The notes beneath the pieces were generated by a model. The model saw only the letters and a list, made by a program, of their open reading frames with translations. It was not told the DNA's origin and did not search any database. The position numbers and the translations under genes are program-made. From Pseudisothecium myosuroides (Eukaryota > Streptophyta > Bryopsida > Hypnales > Lembophyllaceae): DNA of 64,000 nucleotides. The stretch is taken from NCBI GenBank assembly GCA_951799445.1, contig OX637293.1, positions 23,250,001 through 23,314,000 of the forward strand. Reading direction: 5' to 3'. The stretch's first letter is position 1; the number at the start of each line of letters is the position of its first letter. Below are positions 12,601-24,600 of the stretch, piece after piece.

Positions 12601-14727
12601 CTTTTGGGTAGTCGATTCATTTTTTTGCGACAAGCTATTCGTAACTCTTTGCTAAGTCATCTATGACTGTTCTACACTGTGCAGCTGAAATCAGGTCAAA
12701 TTTTTAATATTGAAGCCGGCAAGAAGGCACTGAGGAATGTCAATGCTCTAGCGTTGTTCTCAAACATAGAAGTCAACCCCCGGCCGGATGAAGAAAACGA
12801 TGGTGGTATTGTAGTTGAGGTTAAGTTGAAGGAGCTGGAGCAGAAGACAGCGGAAGTTAGCACTGAGTGGAGTATTGTGCCTGGCCAGAGTGGACGACCT
12901 ACGTTGGTAATGATTTTCTCCTGCATTCATAAATGCCTTAACTTTACGTTTCTCTTGATTGAGACTCCTATATATGTGCACTTGAAAGGATTACTCACTA
13001 TATGGACTAGAAATATCGCACTGGATGCTCTCTAACTCATACTCGTCCTAGATGAGTTGGTCCTTGCTATTTTTCAAGACAACTTAAAACATTGTCATTT
13101 TTGCAGTCGACAATTCAACCTGCTGGGAGTGTCACATTTGAGCATCGTAATCTACAAGGGTTAAATCGCTCTATTCTTGGTGTTGTAACGTCCAACAATC
13201 TTTTCAACCCTCAGGTACTCGGCCTCTCATGGGCCTCATTAAACCTGCTACTCATATCCCTCGTAGTCATAGGGCAAACTAGTTTGATTTCACCTTGGAG
13301 AGTCGGGCTTACAGAAGAGGATGTTGACTTCCAAATTCTGAATGTCTAAATGCAGGATGACCTTGGATTTAAGGCGGAATATGTTCATCCATATGTGGAT
13401 GGAGTCGATGATCCTCGCAACCGCACGTTCCGCGCTAGCTGCTTTAACAGCCGGAAGCTAAGTGCTGTTTTCACAGGAGGTCCTGGGGTGGAGGAGGTGC
13501 CATCTGTATGGGTGGATCGTGCAGGATTCAAAGCCAACTTGACGGAGGTTTGCTTCAATTTTTTGCCCCGAGAATTTTTCCAGTTTTTGTCGTCTTCCGG
13601 TAATTTAATTGATTCTCGGTTTCAAACAAAACCTGGAAGTGAAGATCTTTTGAAATACTCAGGTCTGACTACTTTGCCTTTTCTTGCAGTGCTTCACCCG
13701 GCAGAGTAAGTTCACCTATGGTCTGGTTTTAGAAGAAGTAACGACCAGGGATGAGACGAGTGCTATCTGTGTTCATGGCGCACGCACTTTACCAAGTGGG
13801 GCTCTTACTAGTGATGGCCCTCCAACTACACACAGTGATACAGGCATTGACAGAGTAGCGTTTGTGCAAGCCAATCTAACTCATGACAATACACAATTCG
13901 TCAACGGTACACCTATTGGTGATCGCCATATTTTTCAGGTCCGTATTTCGTTGTATATGTGGCTTATTCAGTGGTGAAAATGAAGCTGTTATTTGATGTT
14001 CCTAGGTAGTGCCAGATCAAAACATTCGTCCTGTATAGAAATTTTGTCCTCATCCATGCGCCTCCAATTTCAGGTAGACCAAGGTCTTGGCGTCGGCAGC
14101 AAGTTTCCCTTATTTAACCGACATCAACTGACAGTGACCAAGTTCATTCAACTGCAACCAGAAGATAAGCTGGATCCTGAGAAGCCTCCTCTCGTTGGAG
14201 TTGTCCATGGCAGATACGGAGGCTGTGTAGGAGATCTGGCAAGCTACGATGCTTTTACTTTGGGTGGCCCTTACTCTGTCCGTGGGTACAATATGGGTGA
14301 ACTTGGTGCCGCCCGAAACTTTCTTGAGGTAAAGTCTTCAATCCACTCTGGTTTCTAGTTGAGAGCCCTTTTCCAATTGCGCCAATTTGTGAATTACACC
14401 AATGCAATCAGTAGTGTATATTCAATTGTATTTCAATTGGCTTGTGTGGCCGAAGGAGCAGTACTAATCATGTCAATTTCTCTGCAGATGGCTCTTGAAT
14501 TGCGAGTCCCAGTGAAGAGAACTCATACTTACGGCTTTTTTGAGTACGGAACCGATCTTGGAAGCTCCAAGGACGTGCGAGGCAACCCCACAGAATTTTT
14601 CAGGCGTGCAGGAAAGGGAGCTTCGTATGGAGTGGGTGTGAAACTGGGGTCCATCAGGGCTGAATATGCCAGAGACTGTAATGCTGGCTCTGGTGCGCTT
14701 TTTGTTCGATTTGGAGAGCGATTTTAA
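9691..14727 (+). CDS. TOC75: TOC75, chloroplast outer-envelope protein import channel (Omp85 family), ten exons
   Basis: Exons: 9691-9767, 10976-11148, 11366-12099, 12231-12500, 12685-12906, 13107-13214, 13356-13547, 13690-13938, 14074-14328 and 14488-14727. All introns are GT-AG and the frame is continuous, giving 839 residues, close to the known length of Toc75-III. Residues 1 to about 120 form a Ser/Arg-rich transit region, followed by a glycine-rich stretch with 11 consecutive glycines (136-146), a hallmark of Toc75-III precursors that directs envelope targeting. POTRA-type domains follow from about residue 190, then a C-terminal beta-barrel. The Omp85 signature VRGY is at residues 744-747, and the protein ends in LFVRFGERF. 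The product is the channel of the TOC complex that imports nuclear-encoded preproteins. The start lies in a good plant context (GCAGCCATGG). The glycine tract separates it from OEP80. Confidence 0.96.
9905..10840 (+). repeat. Diverged tandem duplication inside TOC75 intron 1
   Basis: The segment at about 9905-10375 and the segment at about 10400-10840 align in order along their length. Shared blocks include CTGTTCCGAATTTG, TTGACGCTA, TTTTAGTATTGAA, AACTAGGTTT, AGGGTTTAAG, GGCAAGTGAAGTTG and CTTCGG.CTAT. The copies differ by many substitutions and small gaps, so the duplication is old. It explains why this intron is the longest in the gene. Confidence 0.75.
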
Positions 14728-16096
14728 TCAAGTTGACATTCCCATTAGCTCCTAGGTCATGGCTCGTTTTAGGTGTTCATTTTGCCTTTGGGAGGCCATC
14801 TTTGCCTTCCCATATTCATTATAGAGAGGGTGATATGACGGAGGTTTTATTATGTTAACAGTGGCCTGGAAACCATATAGAGAGGCACGTACTTTTTCCC
14901 GTCTTTGTGTAACTTTTCGGGAACTCAGGCTTCCTTCTCAGAGTGAACATGCATTTATCAGATTTTGTGATGAAGATTGTTTCCTCGGAATTTCCTTTGA
15001 CACTACCCGCCTTAGGTTAAGGATGGATTCTTTGCAGAGTCAGAATTGGAAAACAATTTTCAAGTTTTCTGGAATCAAAATTGCTTTTGCCAACTTCTAT
15101 AAATTTGACACTTATATATGAGTAGGTGTGATTAGGGAGCAATTACATTTCAAGAGTAGTATTGTCTAGAAGCAACCAAAAAAATTCAAGTCCAATGGAA
15201 AATTAGTTTTCCAAAAGTTGGAAAGTTGTTTGCACTCTTTATGAGCCTCTCCCTAAAATTTTGTTAGCCAACAATTCCAATTCTTTCCTTGCAAACGTTG
15301 CATACTACTAAATAGAATTCCAAAAATTCCTTTGTCTTCTCTAGAGAATTTGGAGGTTTTTTGTACATGGAAGTTTGCCTAAGTCTTTGGGAAACAATCT
15401 TCACCATTTACATATGACAAGGTGTAAGATCATGCCCTGCAAACTTGGACATTTTGAGTCCTTCCAAATTCAATTTCAAGGGTTGCTATTGGATTTGATG
15501 GAAAATGAGTTTGGATTTCCTTTGTAGTTTCTAAAAATTCCTTGCAACATGTCACCTTATGAATAACAAGTAGAAGAAAAGTAGTTGAAAAACTCCACTT
15601 TTACTTTGAATGTACTGGGGGATGAGAGCAAAAATAGAATTGATTAGCAATAAATGACTTGATAGAAGGGCTAGAGGACCCTTTGAAATTAGAGCAAATA
15701 TTGAGTGCGAAAGCCAAAACTTGGGTGAGGCTACAAAAGTAGTGGATCACATAATGAATAGTAAGAATTGTTTTTTTGGCTCCTAAACTTCCGTGCCTGC
15801 TACTTTTTCTATCACATGGAACTTTGGCTAGCTACAAAGCATGCTCTAACCGTGCAAATATAAGATACAAGAAGTAAGTTGTATAGAATAAAGTATCCGC
15901 TCAAGGGCTTTTTTGAAAAGAAGGTGCCTTGTACGTGAAGGCAGAGCCTGAAGACTGAGGATACCTTATTTTCAAAAAGGTCTAGGAGCTTAATGTCTCA
16001 CACGATGGGAGGCCCGTGATCTAGGACAAATCTCGTAAGGAATAGTTATGATTACCCGATACCTTCCTTTAGAATGGGAAACATGAAACTATGTCC
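14728..16096. other. Spacer between TOC75 and the thioredoxin gene
   Basis: The first 100-150 bases are likely TOC75 3' untranslated sequence. Beyond that no gene is seen. The open frame at 14852-15121 lacks protein-like composition and has no homologue I recognise. Confidence 0.45.
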
Positions 16097-16345
16097 TTAA
16101 CCCTTGAGCGTCCCAACGATGGATATATGTCTCTCAAAACTAAAAGATTCTCTTCTTTGACTATTATAATCTTTTCAATGGTACGGTCAAAGGACGTGTC
16201 CCTTTCCCTTGGAGCTCCTGGCCTGCCTCTACTACCAATCGGTACGGGTGGTTTATGTAGATCTATTTTTAGATAATAGTTTGATTGGAATGAATTCATA
16301 AGGGTCGGGATTTTAGTGAACATGCCCTGGGCGCTTAGGGGTTAA
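16097..16345. mobile_element. Short TTAA-flanked element, subfamily C (piggyBac-like ends)
   Basis: The left end is TTAACCCTTGAGCGTCCC and the right end GGGCGCTTAGGGGTTAA, which are imperfect inverted repeats bounded by TTAA. At about 249 bp it is the smallest member of the TTAA family here. The interior is non-coding. A related left end, TTAACCCCTGAGCGCCC, occurs at 42656. Confidence 0.55.
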
Positions 16346-16929
16346 GGTAGGCACCTCCAAATGTGCCACTAACCCTAGACCACCATCTTCACTCTGTGTA
16401 CATCTCCAAAATCAATTATGCACTGTACCTATGTGAAAAAACCCATTCTAGAATCAAACTTTATTCTTTAATAACTTTTGCCTACAATATCCAAATGTCA
16501 CATTCTTTAGTACGTTGGAACCTCCTTTCACTTACCAACCAAGAAGATATGAAAATTTGACCAGTCTAATAATCGTAACTACGCTCAGTAGCACCTTATG
16601 TGTACCCAAAACATAGTTGTCCTCACCCCCTGATGCTATTACAAAATTGAGCTCCCAGAGCACATGTGCAATTACGGAGGTCCCTTCCCACCGCCGACGC
16701 ATGGCATGCCGATCCACCATGGCCCCCTCTGCTTATCCACCCTCCCCCCGTCCCTCCTCCGTCCGATCCCCTCCATCCACGGCCCATCTCCTCTCCTCCA
16801 TAGCCACAGAAGCCGCAGGGCTCTCTCTTCCCTCACCCTCTCCAGGCAATTCTCCAAATTCTGCCTCAAAAATTTCCCAAGCTCATTCAGTGCGCCATCT
16901 CTGTACAGAATCTCCGACTCGGTTCAGCT

Positions 16930-18869
16930 ATGGCGATGTTGCTGGACGCCGGGGTGGTTGGCTGCACCACATCCCAGCTCACTACCCCCACCGTGTCCTC
17001 GTCCTCGTCGCCAAGCTCGAGCTCGTGTGTGGTGGGCATGGGCGTGCGATGCTTGCCCGTGGCGCGTGGCCTTCGAATGGGCGCATCCAGGACGAAATGG
17101 GCGGCGTCAAAAGCCTCTTCTCGAGGCGCAGTGCGGTCGCAGAGGACGGGAATTGTGTGCGAAGCGCAGGAAACAGTCACCGGAGGTAACGATATACATT
17201 CCGCTTTGCCCTTTGCGTTTGTTTTCGCTTGAATGGGTGTGAATGGGGGTTTGGTCCACGCATTCTTGAAGCTTGGGTGGTTTTGGTGGAATGGCCTGGG
17301 CTACTAGGTCTTGGGATTGTGGTGGAATTGCGTTGTGGCTTGGGAGAGGAGTTGCGAATTGGGTTCTTTGGTGTTGGGCATTTCTTTTTGGAGTTTGGGA
17401 GGTTTGTTCGTGAAATTGTGGAGTTTGTAGACGTGAATGTGTTTAACATAGTTCGATGTGGTGGTGTTATTGAATGATGTGGTTGCATCTGCACGTCAGT
17501 GGTGTTAGGTTTTAAAGTTGAGTTTGCGCTTGGTGAATTTTGGTAATGGCATGTTTGTATCGAGTGCTGGTATGAAGGAACGGGCTTAAGAAGTGTGAGA
17601 AGTAGTGAAATCAACATTCTGCTGGAGAGAGGCGCATGAATATTATTCAATGTGTTCTTACTTTTGAAATTGTTTTGTTAGGGGTGGTGTAAGGGAGGGT
17701 CGCATTCTCATGGCGTTCAGCTGTTTTGAGTTGCTTCCATCATTTGGAATGGAATGGTTGTTGGGGTGGCTCGTGCCCCCTTTGTTGCGAGGATTCTAGA
17801 GTATGAGAATATTTGTTTTTTGAATTCTGTATGAATTTTTGGAAGTTGAAGGAGCGTGGTACCAATGACGATCTTCGACTACCTTTGAACCTTATGGATT
17901 ACCTACATAACGCAGCACATGGAGTACTACCTACGAAAGGTATCAGATGGAAGCATCTTGGAGTCGGATAGAATCTAAAATTATCTCATTTCTTTCAAGT
18001 CACGCATTTGGATGTCACTTGTATTGTTAATCTGCATTGGATTTTCAGCCCAGGGCACAAGGACCCCCTGGAATGATTTCCCTACCTCATCGAGGGGCTC
18101 TCTATCTTGCCCGGAAGTTCAATTCATAACGCTTACGTGGTACTGTGTGGTTAATCGAGCAATGTAACAGAACTTGAGCATCTAGATCAGATGTCTCTGC
18201 CATCTCTTGGACAACCTAATGTATCTGGATATAGATCTGAGGTTTACGAATTTGGTGTGCTCTTGCGTGGACTGTTTGTTGAGGCCGTCAATTCCATGGT
18301 CACAGTAGGGGTTTGTGCAATTTCAACTGCTAGATTCCCTTCTTTCAAGTCGGATTCCTGCGCAAATCTTGAGCCCCAAAGTCTTGTCAAAGAGTACTAA
18401 CCCTCACGTTGAGTTTTCAAGTCCTTTTTGAGAATGGCCTCCTATTGCAGAAGGCAAGTCTTGCACTTTGGCACGCTCTAGTTTTACGTGAATGCGGCTT
18501 AGTTACAGAGATTGAAAAACTAACTCTGATTTCGTTTTATAACGTTCAGTGGCAGGTGTGGTTAATGAAACCACCTGGAAGGAGCTTGTATTGGAAAGCA
18601 AAGTGCCGGTGCTCGTGGATTTCTGGGCTCCTTGGTGTGGACCCTGCCGCATGATTGCGCCACTGATCGATGAGCTAGCGAAGCAGTATGCTGGCAAGGT
18701 CAGGTGTTTGAAATTGAACACAGACGAGAGCCCCGGCATCGCCACGGAATACGGCATCCGAAGTATCCCCACCGTCATGGTGTTCAAGGGCGGAGAAAAG
18801 AAAGACACCGTTATTGGTGCTGTGCCCAAGACCACATTGACCACAACTCTAGAGAAATATCTCTGGTAA
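16930..18869 (+). CDS. Thioredoxin m-type, chloroplast, two exons
   Basis: Exon 1 is 16930-17185 and exon 2 starts at 18556 (or six bases earlier at 18550) and ends at the TAA at 18867-18869. The product is about 189 residues. Residues 1 to about 78 are Ser/Thr/Arg-rich with no acidic clusters, a typical stromal transit peptide, ending near VCEAQ. The mature domain has the redox site WCGPC (bases 18633-18647) inside [15 protein letters not shown], followed by NTDESP, the cis-proline motif SIPTV and FKGGEKKD, all typical of m-type thioredoxins. Known m-type targets are light-regulated stromal enzymes, reduced through ferredoxin-thioredoxin reductase. The stop codon lies inside TCTGGTAAGC, which also looks like a splice donor, so a short extra 3' exon cannot be excluded. 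Confidence 0.95.
17330..17605 (+). repeat. Segment of thioredoxin intron 1 that recurs at 29080-29400
   Basis: This part of the thioredoxin intron shares ordered blocks with a segment 12 kb downstream: GAGAGGAGTTGC, GGTGTTGGGCAT, GAAATTGTGGAGTTTGTA, TTTAACATAGTTCG (TTAACATAGTTCG in the other copy), GGCATGTTTGTATCGAGTGC and ATGAAGGAA. It is either a partial intron duplication or a dispersed repeat present at both places. Confidence 0.75.
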
Positions 18870-20803
18870 GCACCAAAATTTTACACTTACTTCAGTTGAA
18901 AGAGTCTGTGTTTTGCATTGCTTTTCTAGAAAGTTGTGTTGCAGATAATTGGTCTAGACATAACCGGCTGCTCCAGACTAAATCAGGACCATCAGATCTT
19001 GGAGATCTGCGGCTCTCTGAGAGTGCATAGGACTCCAGCGATTTTGACTCTAGACCCTCGCCCTCTTTTGCAATTCACAACGTGCCATGTGACGGACAAG
19101 CAAGTGGAGAGGGTTATGTGTGTTTTCATTGTGATAGTCTAGTTTTTCTTTCTTCTTTGCTGGACTTACTCACACTGCACTGTCTTTGGCGTCATTCTGA
19201 ACCGATTTTTTTATGCGTTACATATCTTAGGCATTTTGGATGTGCTCTTTGTATTCTCTGTTGATGGTTTCATTTCAAATTTCTGTTTTTGAAATTCCAA
19301 GCTACTCGAGGAATGTATATTCCTGTGCTGATCAGGCTTTCTTCTGGGAATGAACTCCTCAATCAACATCGGAGCCTAGGTTAACGCATGTGGGACTGTG
19401 AATTAGATGGGATGATCGTCAGAAGTTGTACCAAGGTTAATGCTGAAAAGGAGGAGTCCGAGTTCGTAGTTGGTTCTGGTAGCCGGTAGGTGAGTATGTC
19501 AAAGATTGGTTGGCTTCACAAGGTTTTCTGATGGTCCAACCTAGTAATTGCAGCTGAGTCTGGGAGCATGTGCTTTCGTGTCTCTTGGTGTCTCAAGGCC
19601 CTGCAATGAAGTAGGCGAAGAAGGCATGTGTATCTAGAGTGTGCCTTTGCTCTGTGTCGTTTGATTTTCCTTGAGCATGTTCATATGGAAGGCTCAGCTG
19701 TTTCTGCCTGGTAAAGCCTGGTGAAGCCTTGGTAGTCTCAATTTGTAGTAGTCTTATCCTGGAATTCCTTCGACAGATTGTAAGTTTTTCATCAATTTCT
19801 AAACTTTTTTCTTCCTTTCAATTTCGAAACACTTCGTCTTCAGCTATGCACCGTTGCTGAATGGATTTCACTTCAGTAGTTCCCAGCATTTTGCTTAGGT
19901 TTTGGCATTAGATTTGAGATATCATATTTCACACTTGCATTTTCTACGACCCTTCCAACTTTGGACGTGTCACTCAAGGAGGTGACTAGTTATGGTTTTC
20001 AACGTGAAGATGGTCCTCGAAACATCGTGCTTTGTAATTGGAGGCTCATCTTTATCCCCCCAATGGTGGGGACTCATATGCCTCTAATTAGAGAATGAGA
20101 GTAAAAAGATTTCAGAGTACCCAAATCGTTTGTGACTTATCTGTCCTCTTGACCTATCGGAAGCACTCAAAATTGATCATTTTGTGCAATGAAAACTCAA
20201 ACCCTTATCCCTCGAGGAAGAGAGACGGGGTAAGAGTGGACTGGGTTTAGAAGGTGTTTGGCGAAGAGGGTCAAAAGAAGGGAGAATTGACACCTTCATT
20301 GCTTCAACCGAGGGCAATTTTGAAAAATTGCCCCCTATCTTGTGCCACGTTTTTTTGATGTTTCTTCACCTCTCCTTCCTAATTTGGGGCCTCTAATAGC
20401 AAATATGAATTCAGAATTTCAGTGTTGGAAATAAAAAAATTCTAGTGATTCCCCTGTGGGGCAATGAGAGGGTTAATTCACCATAGCCTTGTATATATGT
20501 AGCTACCAAAGGAATGACAATGGATCATCCTACCCTAGACCATTGTTGTCCCTTAGATGAATATGATAATAATTCTTTTGAGTCATTATATCCCCTTCTC
20601 AATAAACTACAAATGAAAAAATTGTCATAGTAAATCACTTTTAAAATAAAGTTTGTAGTAAGGTCAACTGATTTGGTGGGAGAAGAGGGCAAATGCTCCC
20701 CAAAAGGGAGTTTTCTTTTATAGTTTTTTCATTAGTGTAAAAAAACCCCATAAAAGATCTCATTCTTCAACTTTTTAATGTCAAAAGAAATGTCAAGTCT
20801 AAC
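18870..20803. other. Spacer downstream of the thioredoxin gene
   Basis: Probably includes the thioredoxin 3' untranslated region in its first few hundred bases. I see no further gene; open frames at 18936-19264 overlap in several frames and show no conserved motif. Confidence 0.45.
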
Positions 20804-21448
20804 TTAACCCCTAAATGCCCAAGGCCTGTTTTGAGCTTCCTAAAATTTGTTTTAAATTGAACAAAAAGTCAACATTTTGATAAGTTGTATCAATTTTTTT
20901 TGAATTGTAACCGTACAAATTCAAACTAGACATGTTAAAGATCACATAGGAAAAGAAAACACAACAATATCACTTATGAATTGAAAGATTATAATGTTTG
21001 AACATGAGGGTGTTAAAATTAAGAAATTCTTTCAATCCTTTTTTTACATGTCAAATCTAAAAAGTTGGTCACCAAAAAAATATGAGGGTAAAGAATCTAA
21101 GATGCTTAACTCCAATCAATTTATGGCTTCTCAAAATCTACTCTACAATTTTTTTAAATGAATTTCTAATGTGATTTTTTCTCCAAGATCTAGTGTATTT
21201 GTGGCTCATTTCCAAGAGCCCTCAACACTACGGAAAGTCAAGATTGCAATGGGTACCCTTGCACAAAATCTTCTATAGAAAAATCATAAAACATCATTTT
21301 CAAAATCGGACTTTCAAAGCTAAAGCTAGACTCCAAAAAGAATTTTACAAAAATATAAACTACTAAAAATAGCAACTTGATTAGGTTATATTTAACTTCA
21401 AAATATTGCCGACACCAGAATTTGGTGCCTCGGGCATTTAGGGGTTAA
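20804..21448. mobile_element. TTAA-flanked element, subfamily B copy 1 (piggyBac-like ends)
   Basis: The ends are TTAACCCCTAAATGCCC and GGGCATTTAGGGGTTAA, an essentially perfect 17-bp inverted terminus including TTAA. The roughly 645 bp interior matches the element at 50333-50955 in the opposite orientation: both carry GCCGACACCAGAA and AAAATAGCAA blocks. There is no coding sequence. It ends about 150 bases from the end of the SUMO-protease gene. Confidence 0.7.
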
Positions 21449-21600
21449 TACTCCGTATTCACTTCATAGAAACATCCAATAACCTCTTCAATTGCCAACC
21501 TCTTCTTCAAAACCCTTGTACAATGATACAATGATGAAAATTGCATGCCCTGAAACAATAGACATCCTCACTTCCTCATGCATTGGTGTAAAAGCCACCT

Positions 21601-24600
21601 TCAATTCGGACAATGCAAACAAACATTTTCGTCTGCTGGAAACACCGCATTGGGTGCATTCTCCTTCGTTTCCAAATTGTCTCTACAGATTTTGAAGCTT
21701 CTTCCTTGTGAAAGTTCTAGAATTAGTTTCTGGATCACAAGACGTTTCGATGAAGCTTCTGATGGTTTAAACCAGTTTCTTCGAAGCTGTTAAAACATCG
21801 CACCACAGTACAACATCACTAACAACGTCGAGAAGCAACAAATAAAATCACGCATGATGTCATGAACTATGGGTAAGCAAACAAAAACACAAAAGCCTGG
21901 AAAAAAACTGTGCCACACAAACTAATCGACAAAATACGAAAACTTACAAATTGTGTTGGATGGCTGCTCTGCCTTTTCATACCATATATTGAAGGCGCTC
22001 TTTTCAGGAAAAGCTCCACATAATGCAGCAGAAAGAGACCACAGTCACAGTTGTTGCCCTGTTGAGGAACCTATATAATAGAAACAATCTTAGTTCCATT
22101 ATCTTCATCAGTACGCAGAAGCCTAGCTACTGACCCAGAGGGTCCAAATGGACATAATATCTCGAGTTGGTCAAGGTGTTGCATTCCGCTTGCATTTGTA
22201 CAATATGTCTTTAACAAAACGCGTAGTGTCAGAACGGCAATATGTTCTATGAAAAGGAATTCAATGATTCAATTTTATTTATAGAAACGCATCAACAGTG
22301 AATCTTTAGTTGTCCACCAACCCTCAGGGATTCAGTGTCCACTAATCTACAGCAACCGCGCCATGGTACCGATTTTCATACCTTTGAATACCTGAAGGGC
22401 ATTCCTGAAAAAAATCGTTCAGCATAGGCCCTGTCGTCAGGGTCTTTGTTACGTTCAAGCCATTCCTGTAAAAGATAGCTGAATTACAGAACAAATGGAA
22501 ATTCAGATTGGCTATCCCAACACATATGGCTTCCCCTCATACACCCACGAACATACATACCGTGATCTTGAGCTGTGGATCACAACTATTGTAAGGATAA
22601 TTAGCATCTAGGTTCGACCAGTACAAGCTCAAAAAAAACTAATACAAAGGTCTGTAGGAATGTCGAGCCAAAGTCTATGTTTATACGGCAAGCTAAGCGT
22701 GCTGAACATGGAAACATTTAAACTTCTTTTCAAGTTTCAACTATTACATCAAGGACTACCACAGATTACTGCCAAAGAGTTCAAAATAAACTGCCAAATC
22801 ACAGTAGGGCATAAACCTAACCAAGACGCACAAACGATGAACACAACGAATGTAAGTAATGAACCCTCACTTATGTAGACGGGGAAGGGAAAGGTGACCC
22901 ACTTTTTTATATGTCCTTCCACCCTTCTATGACAGCCCTCCATAGAGTCAAGATGCAAAATGCAAGCATCTCCATCAGATGACCCATTTATTCCTGCAGT
23001 GAAATCAACACTAGCCGTTTAGCATAATCCCGAATCAACGTGTCTCTATGTTCCATCAACATATCACGAGAGCAGCAGGTGAAAACAGTAAAAATCAACA
23101 ATAAAATGCAAGTTTACCAGACTAGCAATATTCTTGTAACTTGAAAGATGGTCGCCAAACCCTTACTTGGAACATTCCACATATGTCCAGGGTGACAGAT
23201 GATAATCAGACTCCAATGCAAACTGCAAGCACTCAGATAAATCAACAAAAGATCAGTATTCACACGGGTCGTCGATATTCGTTTTGAACACACTACAAAC
23301 AAACGATCGCAAGCTTGATGAGCAGGAGAAGAAATACGCGGCAATAACTGTTTGACAAACCACGCGCACTCTTCGAGCTCTAGTTCTCTGATCCTAAGGA
23401 TTCCGGGAATTGCCGTCAACCAGAATAGTGAGCATCATCATCGGATTCTAATTGAAAATAAGCTAAAAAATTTTAACGCTTCCGTTTATCCAGGAAAAAA
23501 CCCAGAGACGCCCCTCACAAGACTAGACTAATCGTGAGCACTTCCAAACGTTTAGTCCCAGAGAGCGAAGTCGCACCTCTGATTAACAGGTATAAAAATG
23601 AAGTCCTTCTCAAATACATTCACTTTCTTCGTCCACTTCTTCACTCTCTCGAAGGCAGCTAAACCACCTGCGACAGCTTCCGCAAGCTTGCTGAAAAAGA
23701 AACTGTTGAAAAAATGAAGAGTCCTTAACTTCTCTGAAGAAACGATTGTTTCTTGCAGATACCTATAAAATAAAACACCGGGTATAAATGAAATCGGCAC
23801 TGTTCAAAACTTATCAATGTGCAAGAAACAGGTGCAATGTAACCAAACATAGCACCTGTACACCGTATCACTGCCTTGAAATTGAACTGACCACATTGCT
23901 AAAAGCAGATCAGCTAGAGTGACTTCCATAGAACAAAAATTAATATTTCAGAATGCTATCTGATGCAGATATTAAAGAACAACTGAAATTGAATGCTGAT
24001 CAAATGTGTGCACGATTATGACCATGAACCTTAATGCAGCGTTCATGAAATGATAACGTCCGTCCCCAAAAGGGAAAAGTCACATCAATGTTAAGGACAT
24101 AAATAGCCGCCAGCAAGATCCTCACGTTACCTCAAGGTCTGAATGTTACTACATACAATCGTCTAGAGGCCAAAAAAAAATGAACTCTACATATTTCTAG
24201 AATGCAAATCTAATTCATTCACAGAATAGAAGCAACCAGATGAAATGGACTCTGAAAAAACAATTCTGCATCAACAAAAGTGGTTCATATAAATCTTTGA
24301 AGACAATTGGAGTGCTCTTTAAGAACACGGAACAATACTCACTTGACATAGAAGTCAATGACAGTATCATTAAGAAACTCAAATGGCTTCAGGAGCTTGA
24401 GGTCCTTTTGTGTGATAGTGACTGCATCAGGGTCAGCTTGAGGATAAACTAACCCCTCGAAAGCAGCAATTGCATTGTCGAACCTGGTCCATTCAGTTTG
24501 TCAAAGGTTGTTCTTCATTACTGTTGAATAGATCAAAGTTTAGTCTGTAACAATTTAGAGACTCCTCTCTTCTGCCAGATGGGTAGAGATATACGTGACT

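Noticed and set aside
17177..17650. Minus-strand open frame of 157 codons in the thioredoxin intron
   Set aside because: Ser/Thr/Pro/Asn-rich composition, non-ATG context and the clear intron location on the opposite strand make a gene unlikely.
24240..24452. Plus-strand open frame of 70 codons
   Set aside because: Antisense to the conserved protease exon at 24343-24483.
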